Source: Diplocloster modestus (GTDB taxonomy: Bacteria > Bacillota > Clostridia > Lachnospirales > Lachnospiraceae). From it: 64,000 nt of DNA. Within the stretch, counting starts at the first letter, position 1; every line of letters begins with the position of its first letter. Positions 42,806-51,893 of this stretch are shown here, piece by piece. The position numbers and the translations under genes are program-made. Location: the NCBI RefSeq assembly GCF_019042245.1, contig NZ_JAHQCX010000008.1:1-64000 (forward strand). The letters run 5' to 3'. A model generated the notes under the pieces. That model did not search any database, was not told the origin of the DNA, and saw nothing but the letters and a program-made list of their open reading frames with translations.

Positions 42806-43795
42806 TCAGCCGGTCTTTTTCAGAAGCTCGGTCTTTACTTCTTTCAGGCGTTTGCTGCTGGTCCTTCTGTTCACGATCTCATAGGCGATCAGACTGATGA
42901 TCAGAATCGTTCCGTGGACAATCGTCTGGGTATCGATGGGGATATTCAGAACAGTCAGGCCGCTGTTCAGTACTGCGATGATCAGGGTTGCCAGGATCGT
43001 TCCTTTCAGATCGCCGGTACCGCCCAGGATACTCGTACCGCCCAGTACCACGATAGTAATTACTTTCAGGTTAATGTTGGTTCCAGCGTCATACCGAAGG
43101 CTTGAGAACCTGCCGATCATGATCAGCGCCGCCAGGGCACACATCAGGCCGGACAGCACATAGATCCGGATCAGCATCTTTTCGATATCGACTCCGCAGT
43201 ACTTTGTGGCATTACTGTTCAGGCCGATTCCAAACAGCCTTCTCCCAAATGTGGATTTTGCCAGTATGATATAAAACAAAACCGCACAGATAATGTAGAT
43301 AAAGATCTGCACCGGAATTCCCAGGAATAACATGCCTCCGACCGCCTCCGCGGCGGGAAACGCATATACGCTGTCTCCTCCCGTCATGCCCCTGGTAAGC
43401 CCCAGGAACAGGAACATGGATGCCAGTGTGGTGACCATGGCCGGGACTTTCACTTTTGCAATGATGATCCCGTTGAACAGTCCGCAGACCAGGCCCACCA
43501 GGAACGTGACGATCACACCGGCCGCACTGCCCATCTTACCCGCGGCCATGGCGCCGACCATAGCGGAAAGTACCATGATGTTTCCGACGGACAGGTCGAT
43601 TCCGCCCGTTATAATAATCAGGGTCATAGGCAGGGCGATCAGCCCCAGTTCCACCACATTGCGCAGAACTACATTTAACAGATATTCCGTGGAGAGGAAT
43701 ACCGGATTCAGGATGGAGATAACCGCGAAGATAATGATCAGGATCAGCAACAGCGCAATATTAAAAGTAAATTTTAATTTTTTTACCGTTTTCAT
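42806..43795 (-). CDS. Sugar ABC transporter permease 2
   Basis: A 329-residue RbsC-like permease with about ten hydrophobic helices. LIIITGGIDLSVGNIMVLSAMVGAMAAG and the late VVLGGTSILGGTGDLKGT are family signatures. Two different permeases, as in the LsrCD and RhaPQ importers, form a heterodimer with the product of 43797-44783, whose stop is one base before this gene's ATG. Confidence 0.92.
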   Translation of the reverse strand: MKTVKKLKFTFNIALLLILIIIFAVISILNPVFLSTEYLLNVVLRNVVELGLIALPMTLIIITGGIDLSVGNIMVLSAMVGAMAAGKMGSAAGVIVTFLVGLVCGLFNGIIIAKVKVPAMVTTLASMFLFLGLTRGMTGGDSVYAFPAAEAVGGMLFLGIPVQIFIYIICAVLFYIILAKSTFGRRLFGIGLNSNATKYCGVDIEKMLIRIYVLSGLMCALAALIMIGRFSSLRYDAGTNINLKVITIVVLGGTSILGGTGDLKGTILATLIIAVLNSGLTVLNIPIDTQTIVHGTILIISLIAYEIVNRRTSSKRLKEVKTELLKKTG

Positions 43796-43796
43796 C

Positions 43797-44783
43797 TTAT
43801 CTTCCTCCCGGCACCGCCGATATCCGGCGTTTTTTCTTAATATTCACCGCGCTGGCCACCACGGACAGGATGATGATCCCACCCATAATCGCGTCCGACC
43901 AGTCCGGGCTGATCCCCAGGTAGTTGATGGCCGGGGATACCAGGGAGAGGATAAACGCTCCGATCACCGTACCGATCAGTTTACCGCTTCCTCCCGCTGT
44001 GCTGGTGCCTCCCAGAACGACCGCGGCGATAAAGGTCATCTCTTTTCCATTGGCCATGGTGGTCGTCACCCTCTGGCTGGCTGTACCGATAATGATAGCG
44101 GTAATCCCGTACAGCGCTCCGGCGATCGTGTAGGCAATCACGATAGTCCGGTCCACATTTACCCCGGCAAGGCGCGCCCCGTTTTTGTTATTGCCGATGG
44201 CATACAGCTTCTTGGAGAACTTCGAATATTTCATAAAGAACAATCCAGCGATAACCACAGCCAGCATCAGCACCGTACTTGCCGGAAAGATACCGAAGAG
44301 CTTCGCATCGTACGCAAGCCATGTGAATGTCGCCGGAAGATCATAGATCGATCCGTTCACAGCCAGCGGCAGGACACCCTGGAACAGCTGCGTGGTCGCG
44401 AGGGTCGCCACAATGGCAGGTATATGCAGTTTGGTGATAAACAGGCCGTTGATCATACTTAACACAGCTCCCGCCGCCATCGTCACCGGCAGGAAGACAC
44501 CGATCGGCAGCCCCTGTTTGCCCAGGGACGCGGCGATGATACACAGCACTGAGACTAACGCGCCCGCCGAGACATCGATGTTGGAAGTGATAATGATCAT
44601 ATTCATTCCCACCGCCGCGATCAATACATAATTGAACCGGTTGAGCAGGTTCATCAGGTTGCTGAGGTCATAGAATCCTTTGGCAAAGACGGCCAGGAAT
44701 AAGAGCACGAGGATTAAAAACAGCAGCAGATAAAATTCCGTAGTCATAAGCTTTTTCCAGTTCTTCTTCTGGCTATTATCCAT
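43797..44783 (-). CDS. Sugar ABC transporter permease 1
   Basis: A 328-residue RbsC-like permease. NMIIITSNIDVSAGALVSVLCIIAASLGKQG replaces the usual TGGIDLS core, and AAVVLGGTSTAGGSGKLIGTVIG is the C-terminal signature. It pairs with the neighbouring permease. The ATG lies one base after the stop of the ATPase gene, so the operon is tightly coupled. Confidence 0.92.
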   Translation of the reverse strand: MDNSQKKNWKKLMTTEFYLLLFLILVLLFLAVFAKGFYDLSNLMNLLNRFNYVLIAAVGMNMIIITSNIDVSAGALVSVLCIIAASLGKQGLPIGVFLPVTMAAGAVLSMINGLFITKLHIPAIVATLATTQLFQGVLPLAVNGSIYDLPATFTWLAYDAKLFGIFPASTVLMLAVVIAGLFFMKYSKFSKKLYAIGNNKNGARLAGVNVDRTIVIAYTIAGALYGITAIIIGTASQRVTTTMANGKEMTFIAAVVLGGTSTAGGSGKLIGTVIGAFILSLVSPAINYLGISPDWSDAIMGGIIILSVVASAVNIKKKRRISAVPGGR

Positions 44784-44784
44784 C

Positions 44785-46296
44785 TTATCCTTCCCCCTCT
44801 CCTTCCAGCGCCGCTTTCAGGATCTTGTCCTGTGTGGCGTCTTCTCTTGAAAAGCATCCGGCAATCCTGCCTTCCTTCATGACATAGATCCGGTCACACA
44901 TACCCAGCAGTTCCGGCAGCTCGCTGGAGATCATCAGGATCGTAAGCCCTTTTCCGGTGAGTTCGCTGATGATTTTATGTATTTCCGCCTTTGCATTGAC
45001 ATCCACGCCTCTGGTCGGCTCATCCAGGACCAGTATCTTCGGCTGAATCGCCAGCGCTTTGGCGATGGATACCTTCTGCTGATTCCCGCCCGACAAGTTG
45101 TTCACCGTAAAGTCCGGCGCCGGCGCTTTAATCGTTATTTCCTTCATGTATTCCGCCGCCACCGCGCTTTCTTTTTTCCGGTCGATGATACCGAATTTTG
45201 AGAAATCGCGCAGCTGGGGCATCGATATATTTTCTTCTATACTCATATCCACAATCAGGCCGTACTTGCCGCGGTCCTCTGAGACATACACTAATCCTTC
45301 CTTCATGGCATCGGTGTAATTGGTGATGTGCAGATTTTTCCCATCCAGGGTTACCTTTCCCTGGGCTTTGGGCGCCAGGCCGCAGACCGCTTCCATCAGT
45401 TCGGTCCGGCCGGCACCGGCCAGTCCCGCAAACCCTAAGATCTCCCCTTTCCGCACCTCAAAATTAATATTTTCCAGAAATCCCTCGTCGTAGAAGTTTT
45501 CCACCCGGAAGATCACATCGCCTAACTCTGTCTCTGTCTTGGGATAATAGTTATGCATGGTACGTCCAACCATGTCGGCAACCAGTTCATCTTTATTGGT
45601 CCCGTCCACGTATTTCGTGGAAATATACTGTCCATCTCTTAAAACCGTTACCCGGTCGCAGATTTCAAAGATCTCCTCCAGCCGGTGACTGATGTAGACG
45701 ATACCCATTCCTTCTTTTTTAAGGCTTATAATTATGCCAAATAATGCATCCACTTCCCGCTGGGTCAGTGAGGCCGTAGGTTCATCGAAGATCAGGATGC
45801 TGGCATCAAAAGTCAGGCTTTTCGCGATTTCCACCATCTGTTTTTGTGCCATTCCAAGAGTTTTGATCTTGGTGTCCAGGTCAATCTTCGTGTTTAACCG
45901 CTTGAATATCTCCTGTGCCTTCTCCCTCATTTCCCTGTAATTCAGAACCGGCAGAAATCCCAGTGTTTTTTTGCTGGTTTCGTGTCCCAAAAACATATTC
46001 TCCAGCACTGTCATTTCTTCGAAGAGACTGGTTTCCTGGAAGATTATGGACACCCCGCTTTTGTAGGATTCCATAGGATTGGCGAATTTTCTCTTCTGTC
46101 CGTTTACGTGGATCTCCCCGGAATCAGGCTGATAAACCCCGGACAGCACCTTCATCAGCGTGGACTTTCCAGCGCCGTTCTCACCGCAGATGGCATGTAC
46201 CTCACCTTTTTCAAGATCGAAACTTACATCGTTTAATGCCAGGACGCCCGGGAATGTTTTAACAATATTTTTTAACTCCAATACCGTTTCTCCCAT
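44785..46296 (-). CDS. Sugar ABC transporter ATP-binding protein (RbsA type)
   Basis: A 503-residue double-domain ATPase. Domain one has CGENGAGKSTLMKVLSGVY, ILIFDEPTASLTQRE and YISHRLEEIFEI. Domain two has GLAGAGRTELMEA, LSGGNQQKVSIAKAL and VLDEPTRGVDVNAK. The start at 46296 is preceded by GGGAGG eight bases upstream; the 19-codon longer frame is unlikely. It follows the cupin gene (gap about 66 bases) and is probably in the same operon under the promoter at 47.75 kb. Confidence 0.93.
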   Translation of the reverse strand: MGETVLELKNIVKTFPGVLALNDVSFDLEKGEVHAICGENGAGKSTLMKVLSGVYQPDSGEIHVNGQKRKFANPMESYKSGVSIIFQETSLFEEMTVLENMFLGHETSKKTLGFLPVLNYREMREKAQEIFKRLNTKIDLDTKIKTLGMAQKQMVEIAKSLTFDASILIFDEPTASLTQREVDALFGIIISLKKEGMGIVYISHRLEEIFEICDRVTVLRDGQYISTKYVDGTNKDELVADMVGRTMHNYYPKTETELGDVIFRVENFYDEGFLENINFEVRKGEILGFAGLAGAGRTELMEAVCGLAPKAQGKVTLDGKNLHITNYTDAMKEGLVYVSEDRGKYGLIVDMSIEENISMPQLRDFSKFGIIDRKKESAVAAEYMKEITIKAPAPDFTVNNLSGGNQQKVSIAKALAIQPKILVLDEPTRGVDVNAKAEIHKIISELTGKGLTILMISSELPELLGMCDRIYVMKEGRIAGCFSREDATQDKILKAALEGEGEG

Positions 46297-46362
46297 AATA
46301 ATTTCCTCCCACATCCGAAAGCCCTTTACGGACAGGGCTCCCGGAGTATTCATTTTCCCAAT

Positions 46363-47574
46363 TTATTCGACAGTCAAGTCCGGGTTATCCGAGAAATGCT
46401 TCAGAATCACAATGGGGTCTGTGGCAGACGGATTCACGATCCGGATTCCTTCTTTTGCTGCTTTTTCTGTCACAAAGTATTCGTCATGGGTTAACTCGCC
46501 GTAATGGATCAGGGCCGGAGACTCGATTTCCCACACCCCAAAAGTTCCGTGGCCCTGCAGGCAGATCAGCCCGTAAGGGGCGGGATCTTTGACCACTACC
46601 GACTGTCCGGGGAGGACTGTCAGGCGTTTCGCGCTTACATTTTCACATTTATAACAGATCCACTCCTCGATGAATCCGTCCGCCACCATATCTTCCACCG
46701 GTCTGACCGGTTTGGGGCTCATAAAGTTGTGTTCGTGGAAATCCGGGTCCACGTTCTTGTCCCAGTCAATGACATCCAGCAGATATTCATAATTGCCAAT
46801 TTCTTCTTCCGGACAATTCTTCCAGAGCAGATCCTGCTGTACCAGCTCCCCGTTCATCAGCACCGACTGGTACATGGCGTACACATCGGATGCGAACTGC
46901 GGCTCATAGGTGCAGAAGGAACCGGGGGCGTGCATGATACCGGGCGCTACGTTATATCCGGTATCCACTTCCAGCTTAAACGCTCTTGAGAGTCCCAGGA
47001 TGTTATTATCCCCCTTTGTATAATTCTTCAGGCAGTCGAGCACCTGCTCCTTCGTAGTCTCCGGATGGAATCCGAAAAATGTAAAGGGGAATTCTCCGCC
47101 GTGGTTGTTCATCTGCGCCGGGAAAAAGTACATCTCCGGCTTGCCGTCCGCTCCCACCCGCGCCGCGTGTTCCTGTCTGTGATGGATGTGATGGGGAAGC
47201 GGCCCCTGATTGTCAAAAAACTTGGAAAACATCGCCCACCGGTGGTATTTGTTCCATAAGGTCTCACCGATCAGCTCGGGTCCCATCAGATCCACCGCGT
47301 CCCTTAGGAGAATCCGCTCTTTGCCGTACTCATCCACGACGATATAGCTCAATCCTTCGTCTTCCGGTGTCCCGGGGCCGTTCTCCGCCCATGTCGTCGA
47401 GGAAAACCATCTTTCGTCGATGCCGCCCCGCATTCCCAGTACAAAATAGTCAGAAGGATGCAGCTTAATTCTTCTTCCCGGCCTGCAATACACTCTTGGT
47501 ACCCAGGTCGGCGCCAGCCGCAGCACTCCTTTTCCTTTTTCCAATGCTTTTTCGATCCGTTCTTTCTGATTCAT
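46363..47574 (-). CDS. Cupin-fold sugar-metabolism protein, paralog 1 (mannose-6-phosphate-isomerase-like)
   Basis: A 403-residue protein with a cupin metal-site pattern: LPHHIHHRQEHAARVG (His-x-His plus Glu), MYFFPAQMNNHGGEFPFTFFGF and PGIMHAPGSFCTYEP (third His). The second half has LPGQSVVVKDPAPYGLICLQ and GHGTFGVWEIESP, a second cupin-like barrel. This is reminiscent of class I phosphomannose isomerases, but the usual family landmarks are weak. It heads the ABC importer operon, so it may isomerise the imported sugar. The start at 47574 has AAGGAG eight bases upstream. A paralog is at 49156-50463. Confidence 0.7.
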   Translation of the reverse strand: MNQKERIEKALEKGKGVLRLAPTWVPRVYCRPGRRIKLHPSDYFVLGMRGGIDERWFSSTTWAENGPGTPEDEGLSYIVVDEYGKERILLRDAVDLMGPELIGETLWNKYHRWAMFSKFFDNQGPLPHHIHHRQEHAARVGADGKPEMYFFPAQMNNHGGEFPFTFFGFHPETTKEQVLDCLKNYTKGDNNILGLSRAFKLEVDTGYNVAPGIMHAPGSFCTYEPQFASDVYAMYQSVLMNGELVQQDLLWKNCPEEEIGNYEYLLDVIDWDKNVDPDFHEHNFMSPKPVRPVEDMVADGFIEEWICYKCENVSAKRLTVLPGQSVVVKDPAPYGLICLQGHGTFGVWEIESPALIHYGELTHDEYFVTEKAAKEGIRIVNPSATDPIVILKHFSDNPDLTVE

Positions 47575-47750
47575 ACTTCTCACTCCTTCATGATTTTTAA
47601 TTATAAATTTGATTTGGCAGAAAATGTTTTCTGAAATTCCCGGATTTTTTGATGTGTTCGCTCATTTTTCGCTTTTCATTAATCAAAACGGGTAGTTTTA
47701 AAGGTTTTTGAAGTGTTTTTTAAGCGTTTTTGATCATCCCTTCTAGTAAA

Positions 47751-47779
47751 ATCATATTCTTTTAACGAACGTTTGTCAA
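47751..47779 (-). promoter_or_regulatory. Promoter with operator for the cupin-ABC operon
   Basis: On the minus strand TTGACA (47774-47779) and TATGAT (47751-47756) are 17 bases apart. The dyad ACGAACGTTTGT (47765-47776) overlaps the -35 and spacer. The minus-strand string TTGACAAACGTTCG is shared exactly with the promoter of LacI paralog 2 at about 49030. The 47575-47948 gap otherwise holds AT-rich leader and a palindrome. Confidence 0.8.
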
Positions 47780-47844
47780 CATTTTCCGTCGTTTTCTATA
47801 TTTTACTCATTTTCACCATCTGTTTTTATGCAATTTTCACATAG

Positions 47845-47899
47845 CAATCAGGGGTCCGCCAGAAAACGTCAATATTGTTTTCTGGCGGACCCCTGATTG
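47845..47899. repeat. 23-bp-arm palindrome between LacI paralog 2 and the cupin promoter
   Basis: Arms 47845-47867 and 47877-47899 are perfectly complementary (starting CAATCAGGGGTCCGCC) with a 9-base loop. It lies 50 bases beyond the LacI stop. It could end LacI transcription, though no T-run follows. Confidence 0.8.
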
Positions 47900-47948
47900 T
47901 CTCCCTTATTTATTTATCATAACCGCAATTGTGCTTATTTTTCCTTTT

Positions 47949-48980
47949 TTACCACCCAAACATATCCCACTCGCTGCCCGCATACAGATCCGTGGATCTG
48001 CGCACGATCAGGTTACAGGGAAGTTTGACGCTCCGTTTTTTCTCATTTGAACGGTCCATCAGCATTTTTACCGCCGTCCTGCCCATCTGATAAGTCGGAA
48101 CATTAATCGTGGTCAGGGAAGGAGAAATCATCGACGATACGCTGAGATTATCGATTCCAACCACCGCGATATCCTCCGGCACCCGCTTCCCCTCGGACAG
48201 AATCGCCTTCATCGCCCCGATGGCCATCTGGTCGTTGGCCGCGAATACCGCCATACAATCCGACCGGATTCCCAAAATTTTCTTCATCGCGATATACCCG
48301 CTGTTCGGCGAAAAATCCCCGGAGGCGACCAGTTCTTTGTCATAGGGGATACCGCCCTCCTCTAACGCCTTCCGGTATCCGTTCACTCTCAGGAGCGTCA
48401 GAGGATTGTTTGATTTTCCCGTCACATGCGCGATGCTGCGGTATCCCTTTAAAACCAGATGTTTTGTGGCCTGGTACGCATTATTCATATGATCCACATA
48501 GACACTGCCAAAATTGGGATCCTGAATCTTCCTTTCCAGCAGAATCACCGGTATCTCTTTGCTGCCAAACGTTTCTCTCAATTCATCAAAATAAGCGTTT
48601 TCTTCCGTAATCGGGCAAACCGTATCGATAATGACCCCCTGCAGGGACTGCTTTTGTATCATGGAGATAAAGCGCCTCTCCTTGGAAAAATGATATCCGG
48701 AATTGCCAAAAACCAGCGTATAGCCTTCATCCGTAGCCGTATCTTCGATTCCGCTCAGCAGGCTTGAAAAAAATGTGCTTGTTATATTCGGAAGCACCAC
48801 CGCGATTACCTTTTCCGCTCTTTTCTTTTTCGCGGGGCAGCGGTATCCCATCTTGTTCGCTGCCAGCAGAACTTTATTTTTGACTTCTTCACTCACATAT
48901 TTTTCGCTGCCGCTGAGTACGGCAGACACCGTAGACAGCGATACTCCCGCTTCCCTGGCCACTTCACGCATCCCTGGCAT
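47949..48980 (-). CDS. LacI family transcriptional regulator (paralog 2)
   Basis: A 343-residue repressor. The HTH is PGMREVAREAGVSLSTVSAVLSGSEKYVSEEV and the core has ANDQMAIGAMKAILSEGKRVPEDIAVVGIDNLSVSS; the end AGSEWDMFGW is identical to paralog 1 at 39834-40868. It lies upstream of the cupin-ABC operon on the same strand. Its own promoter and the cupin promoter share the operator core AACGTTCG, so it probably represses both. Effector unknown. Confidence 0.93.
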   Translation of the reverse strand: MPGMREVAREAGVSLSTVSAVLSGSEKYVSEEVKNKVLLAANKMGYRCPAKKKRAEKVIAVVLPNITSTFFSSLLSGIEDTATDEGYTLVFGNSGYHFSKERRFISMIQKQSLQGVIIDTVCPITEENAYFDELRETFGSKEIPVILLERKIQDPNFGSVYVDHMNNAYQATKHLVLKGYRSIAHVTGKSNNPLTLLRVNGYRKALEEGGIPYDKELVASGDFSPNSGYIAMKKILGIRSDCMAVFAANDQMAIGAMKAILSEGKRVPEDIAVVGIDNLSVSSMISPSLTTINVPTYQMGRTAVKMLMDRSNEKKRSVKLPCNLIVRRSTDLYAGSEWDMFGW

Positions 48981-49009
48981 TGTCCCACCTCATTTCGTAC
49001 TTTTTATTC

Positions 49010-49038
49010 ACCCTAACACGTCAGCGAACGTTTGTCAA
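49010..49038 (-). promoter_or_regulatory. Autoregulated promoter of LacI paralog 2
   Basis: On the minus strand TTGACA (49033-49038) and a weak TAGGGT (49010-49015) are 17 bases apart. The dyad GCGAACGTTTGT (49024-49035) lies in the spacer, in the same position as at the cupin-ABC promoter. Confidence 0.7.
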
Positions 49039-49096
49039 GTATTGTCCGACACAAGCAGACGATACTGATAGATATCCTTACTTATATAAACAAAGC

Positions 49097-49145
49097 GGCC
49101 GGGGGATGTCACAGGGAGCGATTCTCCCTGTGACATCCCCCGGCC
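49097..49145 (-). terminator. 22-bp-arm hairpin after cupin paralog 2
   Basis: Arms 49097-49118 and 49124-49145 are perfectly complementary around a 5-base loop, and on the minus strand a short T-rich stretch follows. It lies 10 bases beyond the stop of the cupin gene, consistent with a terminator. Confidence 0.75.
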
Positions 49146-49155
49146 TCACTTTTAA

Positions 49156-50463
49156 TCAAATTCCAGGAACAACTCCCGGAACCTCCGGATGATTCGGCCC
49201 GAAATGTTTGAGCAGCACCAAAGGCTCAACTTTACTTGTATTTGTGATCGTAACTCCGCGTTCAGCGGCTGCCTCTGAAACGAAAAACTCATCTGTACTC
49301 TGCTGTCCGAAACGCAGAAGTGTCGCCGCTTCCGCGTCGTAGACCCCGAAGGTTCCATGTCCCTGGATGAAGATACAACCGTAGGCCGCGCCATCCCGGA
49401 CCACAACCGACCGGCCGGGATATACGGTAAGTTCCTTCGCCGCAATATATTCGTTGGCATATGTGATCCATTTTTCTATGTATGCGCCGCTCTCTGAGGC
49501 GGTTACCGGCGGACGGAAATAATGCTTGCGGTAGTGGGGGTCTGTATTCTTCTCCCAATCCAAAAGGCTGAAAATGTAGTCGATATCTCCCTGCTTTTCG
49601 GACGGGCATTCTTCGTCAAGCATTTCCGGCGGGTATACCTCTCCGGATACGATATTTTCATAGACTGAGTTGACATCGGAATTCCATTGGGGTTCGTATG
49701 TAAGAACGGAGGCCGGGGCATGGATCACTCCCGCCGGGGTGTACCAGCCGGTGCCCAGCTCAATACGATAGGCCCGTGACAGGTCTGTGATTCTCGTGTC
49801 GTCTTCCGTGAAACGGCTGATTCTTGCTTTTATCTCTTCCGGATCCACATCGGGATCGAAGCCAAAATAGGTGTAGTTGGCCTCTCCGAAGTAGTTGTTT
49901 AATTGCTTTGGAAAATAATAACATTCCGGTTTGCCTAATTTCCCCACACGTGCCGCGTCCTCAAAAGTCAGATGCAGATGGTGGAACAGAGGATTCTCGT
50001 TGTCGAAAAATTTGGAATACATAGGCCAGCCGCTGTATTTGTCCATCAATTCTTTTCCAACCAGCTCCTCACCCAATACTTTTACCGCGGTACGCAGAGA
50101 AAATTTCTCATCGGTATTGTAAGACACACATACATAACTCATGCCCTCGTCCGCCTTAGCCAGTTCGCCGTTCTGGGCGGCTATGGTGGAGGAAAACCAG
50201 CGCTCTGTGATAGAGCCTCTGTTCATCCCAAATGCGAAGTAATCGTCCGGGTGGAGTTTTAACCGGCGTCCAGCCTTTCCGAATCTTCTGGGGACAAACG
50301 CTGGAAACAGCCGGAACACGCCTTCTCCTTCCTCAAATACCCGCCGAATGATGTCCGCATCCTCCAGCGCGTCTTTGACAACCAGATTACCTGTCTTTTT
50401 AGCTTCCGCCAGCCGTTGATCCAGTTGTTTGCCTGCCTGTACGGTCAATTCTTTCTCTGTCAT
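49156..50463 (-). CDS. Cupin-fold sugar-metabolism protein, paralog 2
   Basis: A 435-residue paralog of the cupin protein at 46363-47574. Shared landmarks are RLKLHPDDYFAFGM, FHHLHLTFEDAARVGKLGKPE, YYFPKQLNNYFGEANYTYFGF, AGVIHAPASVLTYEPQWNSDV and GHGTFGVYDAEAATLL. The likely metal ligands are in HHLH..E and the later IHAP. It has about 30 extra residues at the N-terminus. It stands behind its own LacI-regulated promoter and has no transporter next to it. AGGAGG precedes the ATG. A sugar isomerase role is likely but unproven. Confidence 0.7.
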   Translation of the reverse strand: MTEKELTVQAGKQLDQRLAEAKKTGNLVVKDALEDADIIRRVFEEGEGVFRLFPAFVPRRFGKAGRRLKLHPDDYFAFGMNRGSITERWFSSTIAAQNGELAKADEGMSYVCVSYNTDEKFSLRTAVKVLGEELVGKELMDKYSGWPMYSKFFDNENPLFHHLHLTFEDAARVGKLGKPECYYFPKQLNNYFGEANYTYFGFDPDVDPEEIKARISRFTEDDTRITDLSRAYRIELGTGWYTPAGVIHAPASVLTYEPQWNSDVNSVYENIVSGEVYPPEMLDEECPSEKQGDIDYIFSLLDWEKNTDPHYRKHYFRPPVTASESGAYIEKWITYANEYIAAKELTVYPGRSVVVRDGAAYGCIFIQGHGTFGVYDAEAATLLRFGQQSTDEFFVSEAAAERGVTITNTSKVEPLVLLKHFGPNHPEVPGVVPGI

Positions 50464-50554
50464 CTTTACTGCCTCCTGTTTTTTTGATTTTTATTTTTCT
50501 TTTCATTTTTTCTGACTTGTATGCGATGTATTCCGGTATTCCGTTGGATTTTGC

Positions 50555-50761
50555 AGAAAAACGTTTTTCTCTATTTTGGAAAAAAAGCCCGGTAACCCGT
50601 GGCTGTTTTCACTTTCTTAGTATCTATATTAGTCCAGAAAAACGTTTTTGTCAATAAATCAAAGAATTAAAATATTTATTATTCAAATTTTTTGTATAAA
50701 AGTATTATATTATAACAATTCTATATTCTTAAACTTATTTTTATCGAAAAATCGTTTTTCT
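50555..50761 (-). promoter_or_regulatory. Promoter and three LacI-type operators before cupin paralog 2
   Basis: On the minus strand TTGACA (50648-50653) and TAATAT (50625-50630) are 17 bases apart, with AGAAAAACGTTTTTGT (50635-50650) across the spacer. A perfect palindrome AGAAAAACGTTTTTCT lies downstream at 50555-50570 and a third, imperfect site at 50745-50761 near the LacI stop. Spaced sites could allow looping by a LacI tetramer. This explains the AT-rich 50464-50774 gap. Confidence 0.8.
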
Positions 50762-50774
50762 ACAAATCAAATAA

Positions 50775-51857
50775 TTACCAGTCTGACAAAATCCAATCTG
50801 AAGGGGCATCGCTCTGTGTAGACCTGCGCACTACAAGCCTGGTCTCCATCTCAATTCTGACTGTTTCCCGGGAAACCTCATCTTCTCCTTCGATCTGTCC
50901 GATCAGTGCCCGGGCCGCTTCCAGTCCAATATGTTTTTTCCGTACGTGGATGGAAGAAAGGGGCGGATCTACCACACTGGACAGGAACACGTTGTCATAC
51001 CCGATAACCTTGATATCTTCCGGCACTTTCCTGCCGCATTCTTTTAAGGCCATACACGCTCCGACAGCCATTTGATCATTGGCTATATACACCCCGTCCA
51101 TATCCGGACAGGATTTCAGAAGCTGTTTTATTGCGAGATAGCCGCTCTGATGGGTATAGTCCCCATTGGCTATCATTTTTTCTTCGTCAACCGGCAGACC
51201 GTACTTCATTATGGCTCTTTTGTAGCCCAAAACCCGGTCTTTTACTACTTTCGCATAGATCGGACCGGTGATATGGCAGACCTTCCGACATCCCAGCCCC
51301 AGAAGATAATCTGTGGCCTTAAAGGCCCCCTCTTCGGAATTGGAAAAAACCGAATCGATTCCGTACTTTGAGAAATCCCGCTCGATACTGACCATCGCGA
51401 TCCGCTTTTTTTGAGAGGTCATCCGTTTGATCTCTTTGACATAGGTTTCCTCCATGCCTTCGGTAACCATCGAGCAGAAAATGATTCCATCCACCCGGTT
51501 TGCCACCAGCGCTTTAAAATACTGGCGTTCCCTGTCAAAGCTGGTGGGACCTTCATTTACCCCGTTCGTATCATAGATCATGACGCTGTATCCTTTCTGG
51601 ATCGCAACCTCATAGATTCCTTTCATGATGTAGGGATAAAAAAGGCCGCACATATCCGCAGTAATGACCCCTATGGTCTTACTTCTCTGTGATTTCATAT
51701 TCCTGGCCACCGGGTCCACTTCATATTCCAGTTCAGAAACTGCGATATTTACCCGTTTTTTCAGATCTTCACTGACATATTTCGTTCCATTGAGCACATT
51801 GGAGACTGTTGAGATCGATACTCCCGCTCTTCTGGCCACGTCCTTGATGCTAGCCAT
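50775..51857 (-). CDS. LacI family transcriptional regulator (third in the cluster)
   Basis: A 360-residue repressor. The HTH ASIKDVARRAGVSISTVSNVLNGTKYVSEDL is followed by the hinge NMKSQRSKTIGVITADMCG and an effector domain with YIANDQMAVGACMALKECGRKVPEDIKVIGYDN. It lies upstream of cupin paralog 2 and downstream of the GlcG-like gene on the same strand. The GAAAAACGTTTTTC sites next to it are its likely operators. GGGAGG lies seven bases before the ATG. Confidence 0.93.
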   Translation of the reverse strand: MASIKDVARRAGVSISTVSNVLNGTKYVSEDLKKRVNIAVSELEYEVDPVARNMKSQRSKTIGVITADMCGLFYPYIMKGIYEVAIQKGYSVMIYDTNGVNEGPTSFDRERQYFKALVANRVDGIIFCSMVTEGMEETYVKEIKRMTSQKKRIAMVSIERDFSKYGIDSVFSNSEEGAFKATDYLLGLGCRKVCHITGPIYAKVVKDRVLGYKRAIMKYGLPVDEEKMIANGDYTHQSGYLAIKQLLKSCPDMDGVYIANDQMAVGACMALKECGRKVPEDIKVIGYDNVFLSSVVDPPLSSIHVRKKHIGLEAARALIGQIEGEDEVSRETVRIEMETRLVVRRSTQSDAPSDWILSDW

Positions 51858-51893
51858 ATTCTGGTCCTCCCGCCCGATGTGCAGTACTGCGTG

